A stretch of 64,000 bases of DNA from Xanthostigma xanthostigma (taxonomy: Eukaryota; Arthropoda; Insecta; Raphidioptera; Raphidiidae), in contig OY754465.1 in NCBI GenBank assembly GCA_963575645.1, positions 28,965,501-29,029,500 on the forward strand, read 5' to 3'. Below the pieces are notes generated by a model. The model saw nothing but the letters and a program-made list of their open reading frames with translations, was not told the origin of the DNA and did not search any database. Shown piece after piece: positions 1 through 10,236 of this stretch. Position numbers and translations under genes: made by a program. The number at the start of each line of letters is the position of its first letter. Position 1 is the stretch's first letter.

Positions 1-173
1 TGAAATAAAGCAATTTTGCCTATAAGGACTCATTTGCACCTAATTGTCTTGAAGCATGTAAAAACTGCTTGTCTGCGTTTAAATAATGGTTAATATTATG
101 CAGTTTGCATTCTTTTATGAGAGAATGATCCAAACTTAAATGTATAGTGTAAGTAGACTTTCCTTTGTAAAAA
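1..173 (+). repeat. 165-bp satellite monomer, end of an array
   Basis: About one monomer of the window's main satellite, recognised by the landmarks CCTATAAGGACTCATTTGCA, TGAAGCATGTAAAAACTGCT and GAGAATGATCCAAAC in the order seen in the later arrays. It stops at a run of A where the next element begins. Confidence 0.9.
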
Positions 174-1893
174 AACGTATCAGGCTTCTTGATCCTCCGA
201 CAAAAAATCCCCGACAAAATATCCCCGACAAAATATACCTGGACAAAATATTCCCAAAAAATATATCCCCGGACAAAATACCCTCGTGACAAAAGATCCC
301 CGACAATTTATCCTCGTATGCGAATTGTCTCGCAGTGAAACGGGAAGGGGCAAATGTGGAGTGTTTAAAAAAACAATTCCGGGGAGAACGATAAACGGGT
401 ATGCGAATTGTCTCGCAGTGAAACGGGAAGGGGCAAATGTGGAGTTTTTAAAAAAACAATTCCGGGGAGAACGATAAACGGGTATGCGAATTGTCTCGCA
501 GTGAAACGGGAAGGGGCAAATGTGGAGTTTTTAAAAAAACAATTCCGAGGAGAACGATAAACGGGTATGCGAATTGTCTCGCAGTGAAACGGGAAGGGGC
601 AAATGTGGAGTTTTTAAAAAAACAGTTCCGGGGAGAACGATAAACGGGTATGCGAATTGTCTCGCAGTGAAACGGGAAGGGGCAAATGTGGAGTTTTTAA
701 AAAAACAATTTTGAGGAGAACGATAAACGGGTATGCGAATTGTCTCGCAGTGAAACGGGAAGGGGCAAATATGGAGTTTTTAAAAAAACAATTCCGGGGA
801 GAACGATAAACGGGTATGCGAATTGTCTCGCAGTGAAACGGGAAGGGGCAAATGTGGAGTTTTTAAAAAAACAATTTTGAGGAGAACGATAAACGGGTAT
901 GCGAATTGTCTCGAAGTGAAACGGGAAGGGGCAAATGTGGAGTTTTTAAAAAAACAATTCCGAGGAGAACGATAAACGGGTATGCGAATTGTCTCGCAGT
1001 GAAACGAGAAGAGGCAAATGTAGAGTTTTTAAAAAAACAATTCCGAGGAGAACGATCAACGGGTATGCGAATTGTCTGGCAGTGAAACGGGAAGGGGCAA
1101 ATGTGGAGTTTTTAAAAGAACTATTCCGGGGAGAACGATAAACGGGTATGCGAATTGTCTCGAAGTGAAACGGGAAGGGGCAAATGTGGAGTTTTTAAAA
1201 AAAAAATTCGAGGAGAACGATCAACGGGTATGCGAATTGTCTCGCAGTGAAACGGGAAGGAGCAAATGTGGAGTTTTTAAAAAAACAGTTCCGGGGAGAA
1301 CGATAAACGGGTATGCGAATTGTCTCGCAGTGAAACGGGAAGGGGCAAATGTGGAGTTTTTAAAAAAACAATTCCGGGGAGAACGATAAACGGGTATGCG
1401 AATTGTCTCGAAATGAAACGGGAAGTGGCAAATGTGGAGTTTTTAAAAAAACAATTCCGAGGAGAACGATAAACGGGTATGCGAATTGTCTCGCAGTGAA
1501 ACGGGAAGGGGCAAATGTGGAGTTTTTAAAAAAACAATTCCGGGGTCAACGATGACGGGGTGGGTAGTATTTAAACGAGTGACTGTAAATTACAATTTTG
1601 GGTGACAAAAATAATCAATTTGGGTTACTGTATTACTAACTGAGCGACTGACTGCGCGTGACGAGAAATCAACAGAACAGCAACTTACAAACATCCATTT
1701 GAGTTACTTAAAATACAAAATGGGAAGCTTCATAATATTTGATTTTATTTGTAAATTAATGTTTATTTGGTATCAATTGTCGGGTATGTTTTGTCACGGG
1801 GGCAATATGTCCGGGAATATTTTGTCCGGGGATATTTTGTCGGGTATATTTTGTCGGGGATTTATTGTCGGAGGATCAATTATCATGGAACCG
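174..1893. mobile_element. TIR element with an 83-bp tandem array inside
   Basis: The segment from about 189 to 312 is the inverted counterpart of about 1768-1879. Both begin TTGATCCTCCGACA at their outer edge and contain a degenerate 14-16-bp mini-repeat, CCCCGACAAAATAT. Outside the clear TIR, both ends show ACG next to a run of A (left) and CGT next to a run of A (right), so the target duplication may be an A tract; this is uncertain. Between the TIRs lie an 83-bp tandem array (317-1555) and about 220 bp of unique AT-rich DNA. No transposase frame is present, so the element is non-autonomous. It interrupts a satellite monomer, which resumes at 1894. I cannot assign a superfamily. Confidence 0.75.
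317..1555 (+). repeat. 83-bp tandem array, about 15 copies
   Basis: The start TATGCGAATTGTCTCGCAGT recurs at 317, 400, 483 and 566, exactly 83 bp apart, and continues to about 1555. Copies differ at scattered sites (TTCCGGGG versus TTTTGAGG, TCTCGCAG versus TCTCGAAG). Because 83 is not a multiple of three, frames cycle from copy to copy, so the short open frames here are translations of the repeat. Confidence 0.95.
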
Positions 1894-1986
1894 TAAAAAA
1901 AAGCTATTTTGCCTATAAGGACTCATTTGCACCTAATTGTCGTGAAGCATGTAAAAGCTGCTTGCGTAAATATAATAGGAAATGTG
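1894..1986 (+). repeat. Partial satellite monomer between two elements
   Basis: A fragment of the 165-bp satellite between the 83-bp-array element and the large foldback element. Its last nine bases, GGAAATGTG (1978-1986), recur at 18170-18178 and are the left copy of the foldback target duplication. Confidence 0.85.
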
Positions 1987-2575
1987 GGCTCCGTGAAACC
2001 AGCCGCAACTTTGTTAGCCGCATGGACCAAAATGGGTGGGCTGGTTTGTGCTTCGTTTGTGCCCTTTCCTGCTTTAAAAATTTTCGTTCCTGCTTTTAGC
2101 GTTTCCGAGAAAATCGAAAATTTTATAACTGCGGCCAGGTTCACGCCAGCCGCAACTTTTTTGATTTTATAATTTTTTTACTTGCGGCTGGTTTGTGCTT
2201 TGTTTGTGCCCTATCCTGCTCCAAAAAAATTCGTTCCTTCTTTTCGCGTTTCCGAGAAAATCGAAGTAATTTTAGCTGCGGCCAGGTTCACGCTAGCCGC
2301 AACTTTTTGGAATTTGTAAATTTTTTACTTGCGGCTGGTTTGTGCTTCGTTTGTGCCTTTTCCTGCTTAAAACAATTTCGTTCCTGCTTTTCCCGTTCTC
2401 GAGAAAATCAAAAAAGAAAATTCGGTAAGCGTAAAGTTAGCCGCAACTTTGTTAGCCGCACGGACCAAAATAGGTGGGATGGATTGAGCTTCGTTTGTGC
2501 CTTTTCCTGCTTAAAAAATTTTCGTTCCTGCCTTACGAGTTTCCGAGAAAAATACGAGAAAAGAAAATGCAATTC
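1987..2575 (+). repeat. 147-bp tandem repeat of the left foldback arm
   Basis: Four diverged units carry the landmark GCTTCGTTTGTGCCTTTTCC at about 2048, 2195, 2342 and 2486, a period of 145-147 bp. The right arm holds only one equivalent unit (about 18030-18169), so the left arm is longer by about three units. GCCGCAAC and its complement recur in each unit. Confidence 0.85.
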
Positions 2576-2790
2576 TACACTGATCGGCAAAAAAAACGCA
2601 ACACCTTAAATGATGACCAGTTTAGAATTACAATAACTTTTAAACGTATCGCCCGATTTGAATGAGTTTTTTTTATTTGAAAGGTCTGTGCTTTATCAAT
2701 ATTTCTGTAAGTGCTCTGCTCATTTTGGCGCTCTTCCATTTCGGCTGTAAATAATAACGCTAATGCTCGTTTTCCTCATGCACATTGAAA

Positions 2791-4800
2791 TCTGTGTTTT
2801 TACGTATTCTGGACGTGCGGCACGAAAAACTGTTTGGAACTGCTGAAGTATTATGATGCGGATGGTTAGTACCTACTATAGAAAGATTCCTGCCTTTATA
2901 ATATGTTCGGAAAATTTAACCCTTTCTAGAGAAAATCGACATATTCTAATATATCTGTGTTTTTACGTATTCTGGACGTGCGGATCGAAAAATTGTTTGG
3001 AACTGCTGAAGTATTATGATGCGGCTGATTAGTGCCTACTATGGAAAGATTCCTGCCTTCTTAATATGTTCGGAAAAATTAACCCTTTCTAGAGAAAATC
3101 GACATATTCTAATATATCTGTGTTTTTACTTATTCTGGACGTGCGGCTCGAAAAACTGTTTGGAACTGCTGAAGTATTATGATGCGGATGATTAGTGCCT
3201 ACTATGGAAAGATTCCTGCCTTCATAATATGTTCGAAAAATTTAACCCTTTCTAGAGAAAATCGACATATTCTAATATATCTGTGTTTTTACGTATTCTG
3301 GACGTGCGGCTCGAAAAACTGTTTGGAACTGCTGAAGTATTATGATGCGGCTGATTAGTGCCTACTATGGAAAGATTCCTGCATTCATAATATGTTCGGA
3401 AAATTTAACCCTTTCTAGAGAAAATCGACATATTCTAATATATCTGTGTTTTTACGTATTCTGGACGTGCGGCTCGAAAAACTGTTTGGAACTGCTGAAG
3501 TATTATGATGCGGCTGATTAGTGCCTACTATGGAAAGATTCCTGCCTTCATAATATGTTCGGAAATTTTATCCCTTTCTAGAGAAAATCGACATATTCTA
3601 ATATATACATGTGTTTTTACGTATTCTGGACGTGCGGCTCTAAAAACTGTTTGGAACTGCTGAAGTATTGTAATGCGGCTTATTAGTGCCTACTGTGGAA
3701 AGATTGCTGCCTTCATAATATGTTCGGAAATTTTAACCCTTTCTAGAGAAAATCGACATATTCTCACAAATTTGTGTTTTTACGTATTCTCGACATGCGG
3801 CTCGAAAAACTGTTTGGAACTGCTGAAGTATTGTAATGCGGCTTATTAGTGCCTACTGTGGAAAAATTCCTGCCTTCATAATATGTTCGGAAATTTTAAC
3901 CCTTTCTAGAGAAAATCGACATATTCTAATATATACATGTGTTTTTATATATTCTGGACGTGCGGCTCTAAAAACTGTTTGGAACTGCTGAAGTTATATG
4001 ATGCGGCTGATTAGACCCTAATATGGAAAGATTTCTGCCGTCATACAATGTTCGGAAAGTTTAACCCTTTCTAGAGAAAATTGACATATTCTAATATATC
4101 TGTGTTTTTACGTATTCTCGACGTGCGGCTCGAAAAACTTTTGGGAACTGCTAAAGTATTATGATGCGGCTGATTAGTGCCTACTATGTAAAGATTCCTG
4201 CCGTCATAATATGTTTGGAAAATTTAAAGCTTTTTAGAGAAAATCGACATATTCTCACAAATCTGTGTTTTTGCGTATTCTCTACTTGCGGCTCGAAAAA
4301 CTGTTTAGAACTGCTGAAGTAATAGGATGCGGCTGATTAGTGCCTACTATGGAAATATTCCTGCTTTCATAATATGTTCGGAAAATTTAATCGTTCCAAG
4401 AGAAATTCGACATTTTCTCACATATCTGTGTTTTTATATATTCTCGGATTGCGGCTCGAAAAACTGTTTAGAACTGCTGAAGTATTTTGATGCAGCTGAT
4501 AAGTGCCTACTATTGAAAGATTCCCGCCGTCATAATATTGTTGGAAAATTTAATCCTACCCAGAGAAAATCGACATTTTCTCACAAATCTGTAATTTTGC
4601 GTATTCTCTACTTGCGGCTCGAAAAACTGTTTAGAACTGCTGAAGTATTATGATGCGGCTGATTAGTGCCTTATATGGAAAGATTTTTGCTTTTATAATA
4701 TGTTCGGAAAATTTAACCCTTCTTAGTGAAAATCGACATATTCTAATAATCTGTGTTTTTACATATTCTCGACTTGTGGCTCGAGAAACTGTTTGAAACT
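2791..4800 (+). repeat. 163-bp tandem array, left foldback arm
   Basis: The landmark TCTGTGTTTTTACGTATTCT recurs at 2791, 2954, 3117 and 3280, exactly 163 bp apart, and continues with rising divergence to about 4800 (about 12 copies). Copies nearer the interior (beyond about 3600) are more diverged. The same unit occurs inverted at 15691-17800. Confidence 0.95.
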
Positions 4801-6309
4801 ACTGCATTATTATAAAATTCTGCAAAAAAATAGGAGAGCAAAAAAATTTTTTGAATTTTTAGTGATTTTTCAGAATGCTGTATCTCAGTTAAAATTGGTC
4901 GTATCGAGGTTTTAAAAAAAGCATTTTAAAGCGATGAATCTCTAGTTTTTGGCTTAAAATTTTTAGGAGCGACAGTCATCGCAAAATTCTAAGAAAGAAC
5001 ACAAAATTTTTTTTTTTTATTTTTTGCGTTTTTTTTTCTCTTTCCACGGGCTTGGAAAAATTTTTTAATCAAAAATCATGATATGGACTTTACAGCCTGT
5101 TCATTCAGCTTTAATTTCTTTTTTTAAATTTTTCTGAACGTTAATTTTTGACCCGGAGATATTCGACTACAAAAGCATTCTTTTGACTTTAACCATCGAT
5201 ATCTCAGCAACTTATGATCAGACAGAAAATTGACGGGCAGTTTCAAAATCTCGAATAATTTTCCTACAAGGTTATGTAGTGTTCTTGGAAGAAGAAAATT
5301 TTCTTTCATCCTCGATATCAACTTGAAAAAAGTGAAAAAAAGTGACTTTTTGACTTGTTTTGCTAAGTCGACCGCATCTTTGCTAATATCGGTGGAAAGT
5401 CTAATGCTTGTACGAATTTTTACACCTCGATGTACCCCCAAGAGCTCCGTAAATCGGTAGTTTGATCTATCGAACGGTTTTTCCGGACCGCTTAATCAAA
5501 ATTTCAGAAAAATTTAAAGGAGCATAATTTACATTTCTGAGCACCCTTGGAATCAAAAGATAGAGTTAAAAAAAACTGTTTTTTTCACACTTGTTAGCTT
5601 CGTAAGAAAGCTTAGGATAATATGCACTATTTTTTCGCAGATCGAGGACTACACCAATCTTGGGGGTATCAACTTTTAATTAATTCCGTTAATTCAAAAT
5701 AAAGGAAATTTCGGTACGGAAAGAGTACATCGCTTCAAAAAAGACTTTCTTAAATAATTAAAAAATAAAGGAGAGTAAATTTTTTAAAAATAAAAAAAAA
5801 AAATTTCAAAAATTAGAATTTTTTTTTCAAAAATTATTTTTTTTTCAAATTCAATAAGCAAAAAATGCCCAATTGTGAAAGAATTGAAAATAAATCAAAT
5901 TTTTCATTTTTACGAACATTACAGGGTGCTCAGAACTGTAAATTTTGCTCCTTTAAATTTTTCCGAAATTTTGATTAAGCGGTCCGGAAAAACCGATCGA
6001 TAGTTCGATCTGTCGATTTACGGAGCTCTTGGGGGTACAATGAGGTGTAAAAATTCGTACAAGCATTAGACTTTCCACCGATATTAGCAAAGATGCGGTC
6101 AACTTAGCAAAATAAGCAAAAAAGTCACTTTTTTTCACTTTTTTCAAGTTAATATCGAGGATGAAAGAAAATTTTTTTCTTCCAAGAACACTACATAGCC
6201 TTGTAGAAAATTTATTCGAGATTTTGAAACTGCCCGTCAATTTTCTGTCTGATCATTAGTTGCTGAGATATCGATGGTTAAAGTCAAAAGGATGTCAAAA
6301 GGATGTATT

Positions 6310-7008
6310 TAGGGAATGCAATCTCGTTCTCGCGAGATCTCGATCTCGCGAGATCTCGGCCCTTTTTTGCGAGTTTAATCTCGGTCAAAAAATGGGCGAG
6401 ATCTCGCGAGATTAGCGAGATTGAACTCGAGCATGAAAACATCCTATTCGACGCGCAGTTCAGTGATAACTGTCTTACAACTATAGTTCCGACTAGTGTA
6501 GAATCGGAAAGGGCGTTCTCAGCGGCTGGCTATCTAGCCTGCAAAATAAGATGTAGGTTAGGTGACGACACTCTAGACAACTTGTGCTTTCTAAGAAGCT
6601 ACTTCCAAAATAGTTTGTAGTATGGAAATGTTTCCAATTTGATTGTTTTTCACTTCTCAATTCTATTCTATTTATCATTGTAGTTTGGCGAAATGAGCCT
6701 TTAACTTGATTGATCTCAAATGTTATTATTTTTGTGTGACACTTTAATTGATCTTTTTGATTTCGTATGTAAAATACATAAAAGTATATAGAACTATATT
6801 CGTAAAAATAAATGTTGATTTCAAAATACCTTGGTTCTTTTAATGTTTTTGCTATGTCAATTTTATTAGTGTAATTATTTGCAAAAATTTATACACATAT
6901 AACTACCAATCTCGCGAGATCTCGAAATTGCCGAGATCTCGCGAGATTGATTTTCATAATCTCGCGAGATCTCGTCCGATCCCCAATCTCGCGAGATTGC
7001 ATTCCCTA
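6310..7008 (+). mobile_element. Non-autonomous hAT deletion derivative, 699 bp
   Basis: Terminal inverted repeats TAGGGAATGCAATCTCG and CGAGATTGCATTCCCTA are flanked on both sides by the same eight bases, GATGTATT (6302-6309 and 7009-7016). An 8-bp duplication is the hAT signature. Seven copies of the palindrome TCTCGCGAGA lie in the subterminal regions (6328, 6344, 6402, 6910, 6937, 6960, 6987). Only the 3' end of a transposase gene survives. The element sits in the right arm of the inverted repeat and is absent from the left arm, so it inserted after that repeat formed. Confidence 0.9.
6423..6620 (+). pseudogene. hAT transposase C-terminal fragment
   Basis: About 65 codons ending at a TAG near 6618-6620. 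The peptide contains PTSVESERAFSAAG, then KIRCRLGDDTLDNLCFLRSY, which is the pattern of the hAT C-terminal dimerisation domain (SxxSERxFSxAG ... R..L......L.FL). The catalytic DDE core, the BED zinc finger and the start are missing. The open frame upstream of about 6420 runs through TCTCGCGAGA-rich terminal DNA and is not protein-like. In an intact hAT enzyme this region supports multimer formation; here it is a remnant without activity. Confidence 0.85.
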
Positions 7009-7672
7009 GATGTATTCGTAGTCGAATATTTCCGGGTCAAATTAACGTAGAGAAAAATTTTAAAAAAGAAATTAAAGCTGAATGAACAGGCTATCAAGTC
7101 CACATCATGATTTTTGTGTAAAAAATTTTTCCAAGCCCGTGGACCGAGAAAAAAGAGGCAAAAAATAAAATTGTTTTTGTGTTCTTTTTTACAATTTCGC
7201 GATGACTGTCGCTCCTAAAAATTTTAAGCTAAGAAATCTGAAAACTAGACATTTAGCGCTTTAAAATGCTTTTTTTAAAACCTCAATGCGACCAATTTTA
7301 ACTGATTCCCTTAATTTTTTGCAGGAATGTAGTAGATCTAGTGCATTCTTTAAATATACGGAATGTTTCGAAATAGCACGGAGCCATAAGTACCTATGTA
7401 TTTTCTTACAAATAATTGCCAAAAAAAAAAAACCCTATAAATTTAGAAGTAAATTAATTTTTATAACTAAGACATTAAGAAATACAGATATTTTTTGACC
7501 ATACAACTTTCAGAGTATTAATTCGAAGTATCTACACCTATCTTGTTGTTTTCTTGGGTTAATTAAAAATTAAAATTTTTAATTTAAGGGGGTACTCGCT
7601 CGAATTTTCGGAAAAAATCATACATTTGTGAACAGGTCTCAAAGAAAGAGAAAGGCAGATAGAAAATTGATT

Positions 7673-7969
7673 TGTACTGTACATACAGTATGTAGATTAA
7701 GTTGCGTGTATCAGTTGCAATGTAAACACAACGTAGTGTTTAACTATAACAATTATTTAATTGTTTTGGTTGAATACGCAAAGGTTTGCATTTCTAATTG
7801 ATATAAATATATGGATATTTTATGTTAAGAGGTTATGTAGTGAACAGGCTGTTACTATGTCAGTTTACGCTGACTTATGTCGGTGTTAGTATTTACAAAT
7901 AAATATTATTAAAGTAAATTAAAAGGTGTTACTAATTTAAAAGGAACCTGTTTAACCATCAACAATACA
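7673..7969 (+). repeat. 5' LTR of the mdg1-like element
   Basis: Starts TGTACTGTACATACAG and ends CAACAATACA (TG...CA). Everything from 7731 onward recurs at 10237-10475. It is preceded by the duplication GATT. Confidence 0.85.
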
Positions 7970-7984
7970 TGGCGATCCTGCCAG
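7970..7984 (+). promoter_or_regulatory. Primer-binding site, mdg1-like element
   Basis: TGGCGATCCTGCCAG begins at the base after the LTR's terminal CA. TGGCGA-type sites are complementary to a tRNA 3' end; tRNA-Arg is the usual primer of the mdg1/412 lineage, but I cannot confirm the match here. Confidence 0.6.
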
Positions 7985-8073
7985 TTTAAGGCATACAATA
8001 CACCGGAAAATTATTATTAAAGAAAGAAAATGGCAAGTAAAAATTAAGTGCAACAAGAAAAAAAAAGTGCAAA

Positions 8074-8322
8074 ATGGGCGGCTCTGAATCAAAAGAAGAG
8101 GTAGTTATCGCGCAAGCAGCAGCAAGCGGCCCGGCGAACGTTCAAGTCAACGATGAGAGAGGTATAACAAGGACCGAATATCTATTAATACTTGTCACAA
8201 TCCTCCTATCAATAGTCGTCTTGGACATATTAAGACGCAAATGCAAGAAGACCATTCGAACGATAGTCAAAAGGGAGGTCAATAAACAAGACCTGCGCAA
8301 CACCCAAGGACAATCAGCGTAA
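8074..8322 (+). CDS. Short leader ORF with N-terminal MGGS and one membrane segment
   Basis: An 82-codon frame upstream of gag in the mdg1-like element. It starts MGGSESKEEV, where glycine at position 2 and serine at 5-6 resemble an N-myristoylation signal. One hydrophobic stretch (about residues 36-51, YLLILVTILLSIVVLDIL) is followed by a basic segment (RRKCKKTIRTIVKR), which suggests a membrane-anchored peptide with a basic cytoplasmic tail. From memory, short ORFs precede gag in some related elements; I have not verified homology. It lies 58 bp before the gag start and is intact although the element is not. The function is unknown. Confidence 0.55.
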   Translation: MGGSESKEEVVIAQAAASGPANVQVNDERGITRTEYLLILVTILLSIVVLDILRRKCKKTIRTIVKREVNKQDLRNTQGQSA

Positions 8323-8379
8323 GGCAGATCTCAACACATCAGCAAGGTTAATTTTATTTTAATTAATTTTAAATTAGTA

Positions 8380-8889
8380 ATGAATAGTAATAGATTAGGG
8401 AATATTTATAAAAAATTAACAGAAATAAGGACTTACTTAATAAAAATAGGCCCGGAACGTAGAAAAGGAACGATATTAAATAAAAAATTAGAGGAGGCCA
8501 GAGAAATTGTATTACCATTAGATGGTATAATCGAAGAGTTAAAGTTAGAGATAGATCGTTCAGAAATAGATGAACAAGAAATAAGCATAATTAAAGACAT
8601 CCACTCAAAAATTAACAAATTATATACTGAAATTCAAAGCTTAAACCCCGAACCCAGTAGTAATTTTGAAATGGCATCTTTTGACCTTAAGGTCGCAGTA
8701 AGTCTTCTTCCTGTCATGAATGGCAGCGAAGAAAACACAAAGCAACTAATAGATGCCATAGAATTATATGAATCAATGCTCAATGATGTCGGTAAGCCGT
8801 TGCTCATTAAATTTGTCTTAAAAACCAGACTGTCAACACAAGCAAAATTGAGACTTAATTCTACATATGACACAGTCCAATCACTAATG
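8380..8889 (+). pseudogene. gag: gag fragment (mdg1-like), interrupted and truncated
   Basis: About 170 codons from ATG at 8380 to the TIR insertion at 8890. The open frame continues to 8937, but the last 16 codons are TIR sequence. The N-terminal part is charged and probably helical. From about residue 97 the segment FDLKVAVSLLPVMNG ... QLIDAIELYESMLND ... resembles the capsid N-terminal region of mdg1/412-lineage Gag. Frame and character resume after the insertion: 10193-10236 encodes EDIRKHLLTHKS, a continuation expected in that family, before the deletion to the 3' LTR. No zinc knuckle, protease or polymerase remains. The lineage call is from recognition, not a search. Confidence 0.7.
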
Positions 8890-10192
8890 GTCCGGGGGTC
8901 AGCGACCTATTTAGGTCGTCCATTTCCGCGCGGCTGAAAAACTCGCAAAATGCTCAGACAGTAGTACCATATAGCATAGTGGCCGTCAGCTGCGCCAGTA
9001 TCGGTGGAATAGCCTCCCACGCACGGTTAAAAAGATAATATTTTTTATATCCAAATCTTTGACAAACGTCTGTTAGGTACATAGGTATCCATGACTACTT
9101 ATCAAAAAACTGTTCGTTATTAATTTTTCATTAAAATTCGATAATTCAAACTCCATTCTATTAGAAAGTAGATATTATACTAATTAATTTATATATTTTT
9201 TAGATTATTTCGAAACGTCATCTAGTGAAATATTGATTTATAATTTATTATTTTTTGTCAATATAGGTATAGTCTGAAAAAAATTGGTCGATAAGTAATT
9301 TTATTTATTTGAATAATATTTTTTATCATTACCTATCGATTGAAAACTTGTCAAAAGATAGTGATTAATGATCTTTCATAAAAAAAAACGTCAGCTGGCT
9401 GTACGATGGTGGATGTTACGTCAGCTGATCATACGAACTTGACGAAATTAATATGAATTCAGTCATTCCCTATCACATGAAACTTTGTCAAAAGGTAGTT
9501 TTTATAATATTTAAAATAAATAAAATCGTCAGCTGCTTGTATATTGGGGGAAAGATTGTCAACTGATACAAAAAAGGGTGTGGTAGAAGAGAAAGTTGGG
9601 AACGTCGATATTTTGGCGGTAAAGCTGTAAAGCGTCGATAGCAATCGCTATGATACAGTTGAAAATCATTAGGTTGTTCAGGAAGTATTACATCTCTTGC
9701 TGCTAAATTATAAATTTTTCGAATAGTGAGTATATTACGGCACTTGCACAAATCTTCGTTGATTATTTTTAACGTTGAACTTTTCTTTTGACAAAATACA
9801 CAAAAATTCCAGCCAATTGGGTGACGGGACCACTTCAAAAATGTTGACATTTTATTATATTAAAGAATTTCTGATATCGCGCGGGTAATGGATCGTATTC
9901 AATATGATATTTGTTATTCGTTGCCATGGTTAGCTACATAATATTATGTTCCACGTCATGTAAAAATTAATCTAAGCATGCCGAACTAGTTTATTTCTGA
10001 CAGATTTATAAAACAAATGAGCGGCTGATTTCTTTATTTTCAAAATATTTCCGAAGCTGTAAAGCTACCTATTCCCCCGATAGTGCCGCAGCTGACGGCC
10101 ACGATGCTACATAGCCCAACTGTCTAAAGCTTTTTACGAGTCTTTGAGGCATGCGGAAATTGGTAAGAAAAACCTGTTACTGGCCCCCGGAC
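8890..10192. mobile_element. 1.3-kb TIR transposon inside gag
   Basis: The ends are inverted repeats of about 130 bp: GTCCGGGGGTCAGCGACC at 8890 and the imperfect complement of GTCCGGGGGCCAGTAAC ending at 10192. A further block, GTGGCCGTCAGCTGCG (about 8980-8995), is matched inverted near 10086-10103. CAGCTG E-box-like hexamers recur (near 9390, 9422, 9532), often as GTCAGCTG. It splits gag codons and contains one reverse-strand frame with a possible zinc finger. I see no convincing target duplication and cannot name the superfamily. Confidence 0.75.
9488..9850 (-). CDS. Hypothetical protein, possible CCHC zinc finger
   Basis: A 120-codon reverse-strand frame within the TIR element. Residues about 16-75 hold CVFC (Cys-x2-Cys), a spacer of about 48 residues, then HSDCYRRF (His-x3-Cys), a plausible zinc-binding set seen in some transposon-encoded DNA-binding domains. 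The C-terminal third is hydrophobic and low in complexity and probably reads through non-coding DNA. No catalytic motif is visible. It is likely the N-terminal remnant of a transposase or accessory protein of the element; the family is not recognised. It could also be a chance frame, although the Cys/His spacing argues against that. Confidence 0.4.
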   Translation of the reverse strand: MSTFLKWSRHPIGWNFCVFCQKKSSTLKIINEDLCKCRNILTIRKIYNLAARDVILPEQPNDFQLYHSDCYRRFTALPPKYRRSQLSLLPHPFLYQLTIFPPIYKQLTILFILNIIKTTF

Positions 10193-10236
10193 TATAATAG
10201 AAGACATTAGAAAACACTTACTAACACATAAATCTG

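Larger units (their letters stand above)
4856..7310. repeat. Large inverted repeat with AT-rich centre
   Basis: The left arm (about 4856-5555) is the inverted counterpart of the right arm (about 5920-7310 minus the 699-bp hAT insertion). Matching landmarks include TCAGTTAAAATTGGTCGTAT near 4885 and its complement near 7290, and AGCTCCGTAAATCG near 5441 with its complement near 6013. The central 360 bp is A/T-homopolymer-rich. Short open frames in the arms mirror each other and are palindrome shadows. No transposase frame is visible, so this may be a separate non-autonomous foldback element or an inner part of the 16-kb one. Confidence 0.75.

Noticed and set aside
286-1389. Open frames of 63-105 codons in the 83-bp array
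   Set aside because: They are translations of the tandem unit, which cycles through all frames; the same peptide recurs and no protein family is suggested.
2193-2665. Open frames on both strands in the left foldback arm
   Set aside because: They are repeated with changes in each 147-bp unit and mirrored in the right arm, so they are repeat shadows.
5124-6240. Paired 76-105-codon frames around the inverted repeat
   Set aside because: The same peptide is read from both arms of the palindrome; there is no codon bias or domain pattern.
8881-10200. An 8-bp target duplication around the 1.3-kb TIR element
   Set aside because: The flanks CACTAATG and TATAATAG do not match well enough, so no duplication is claimed.
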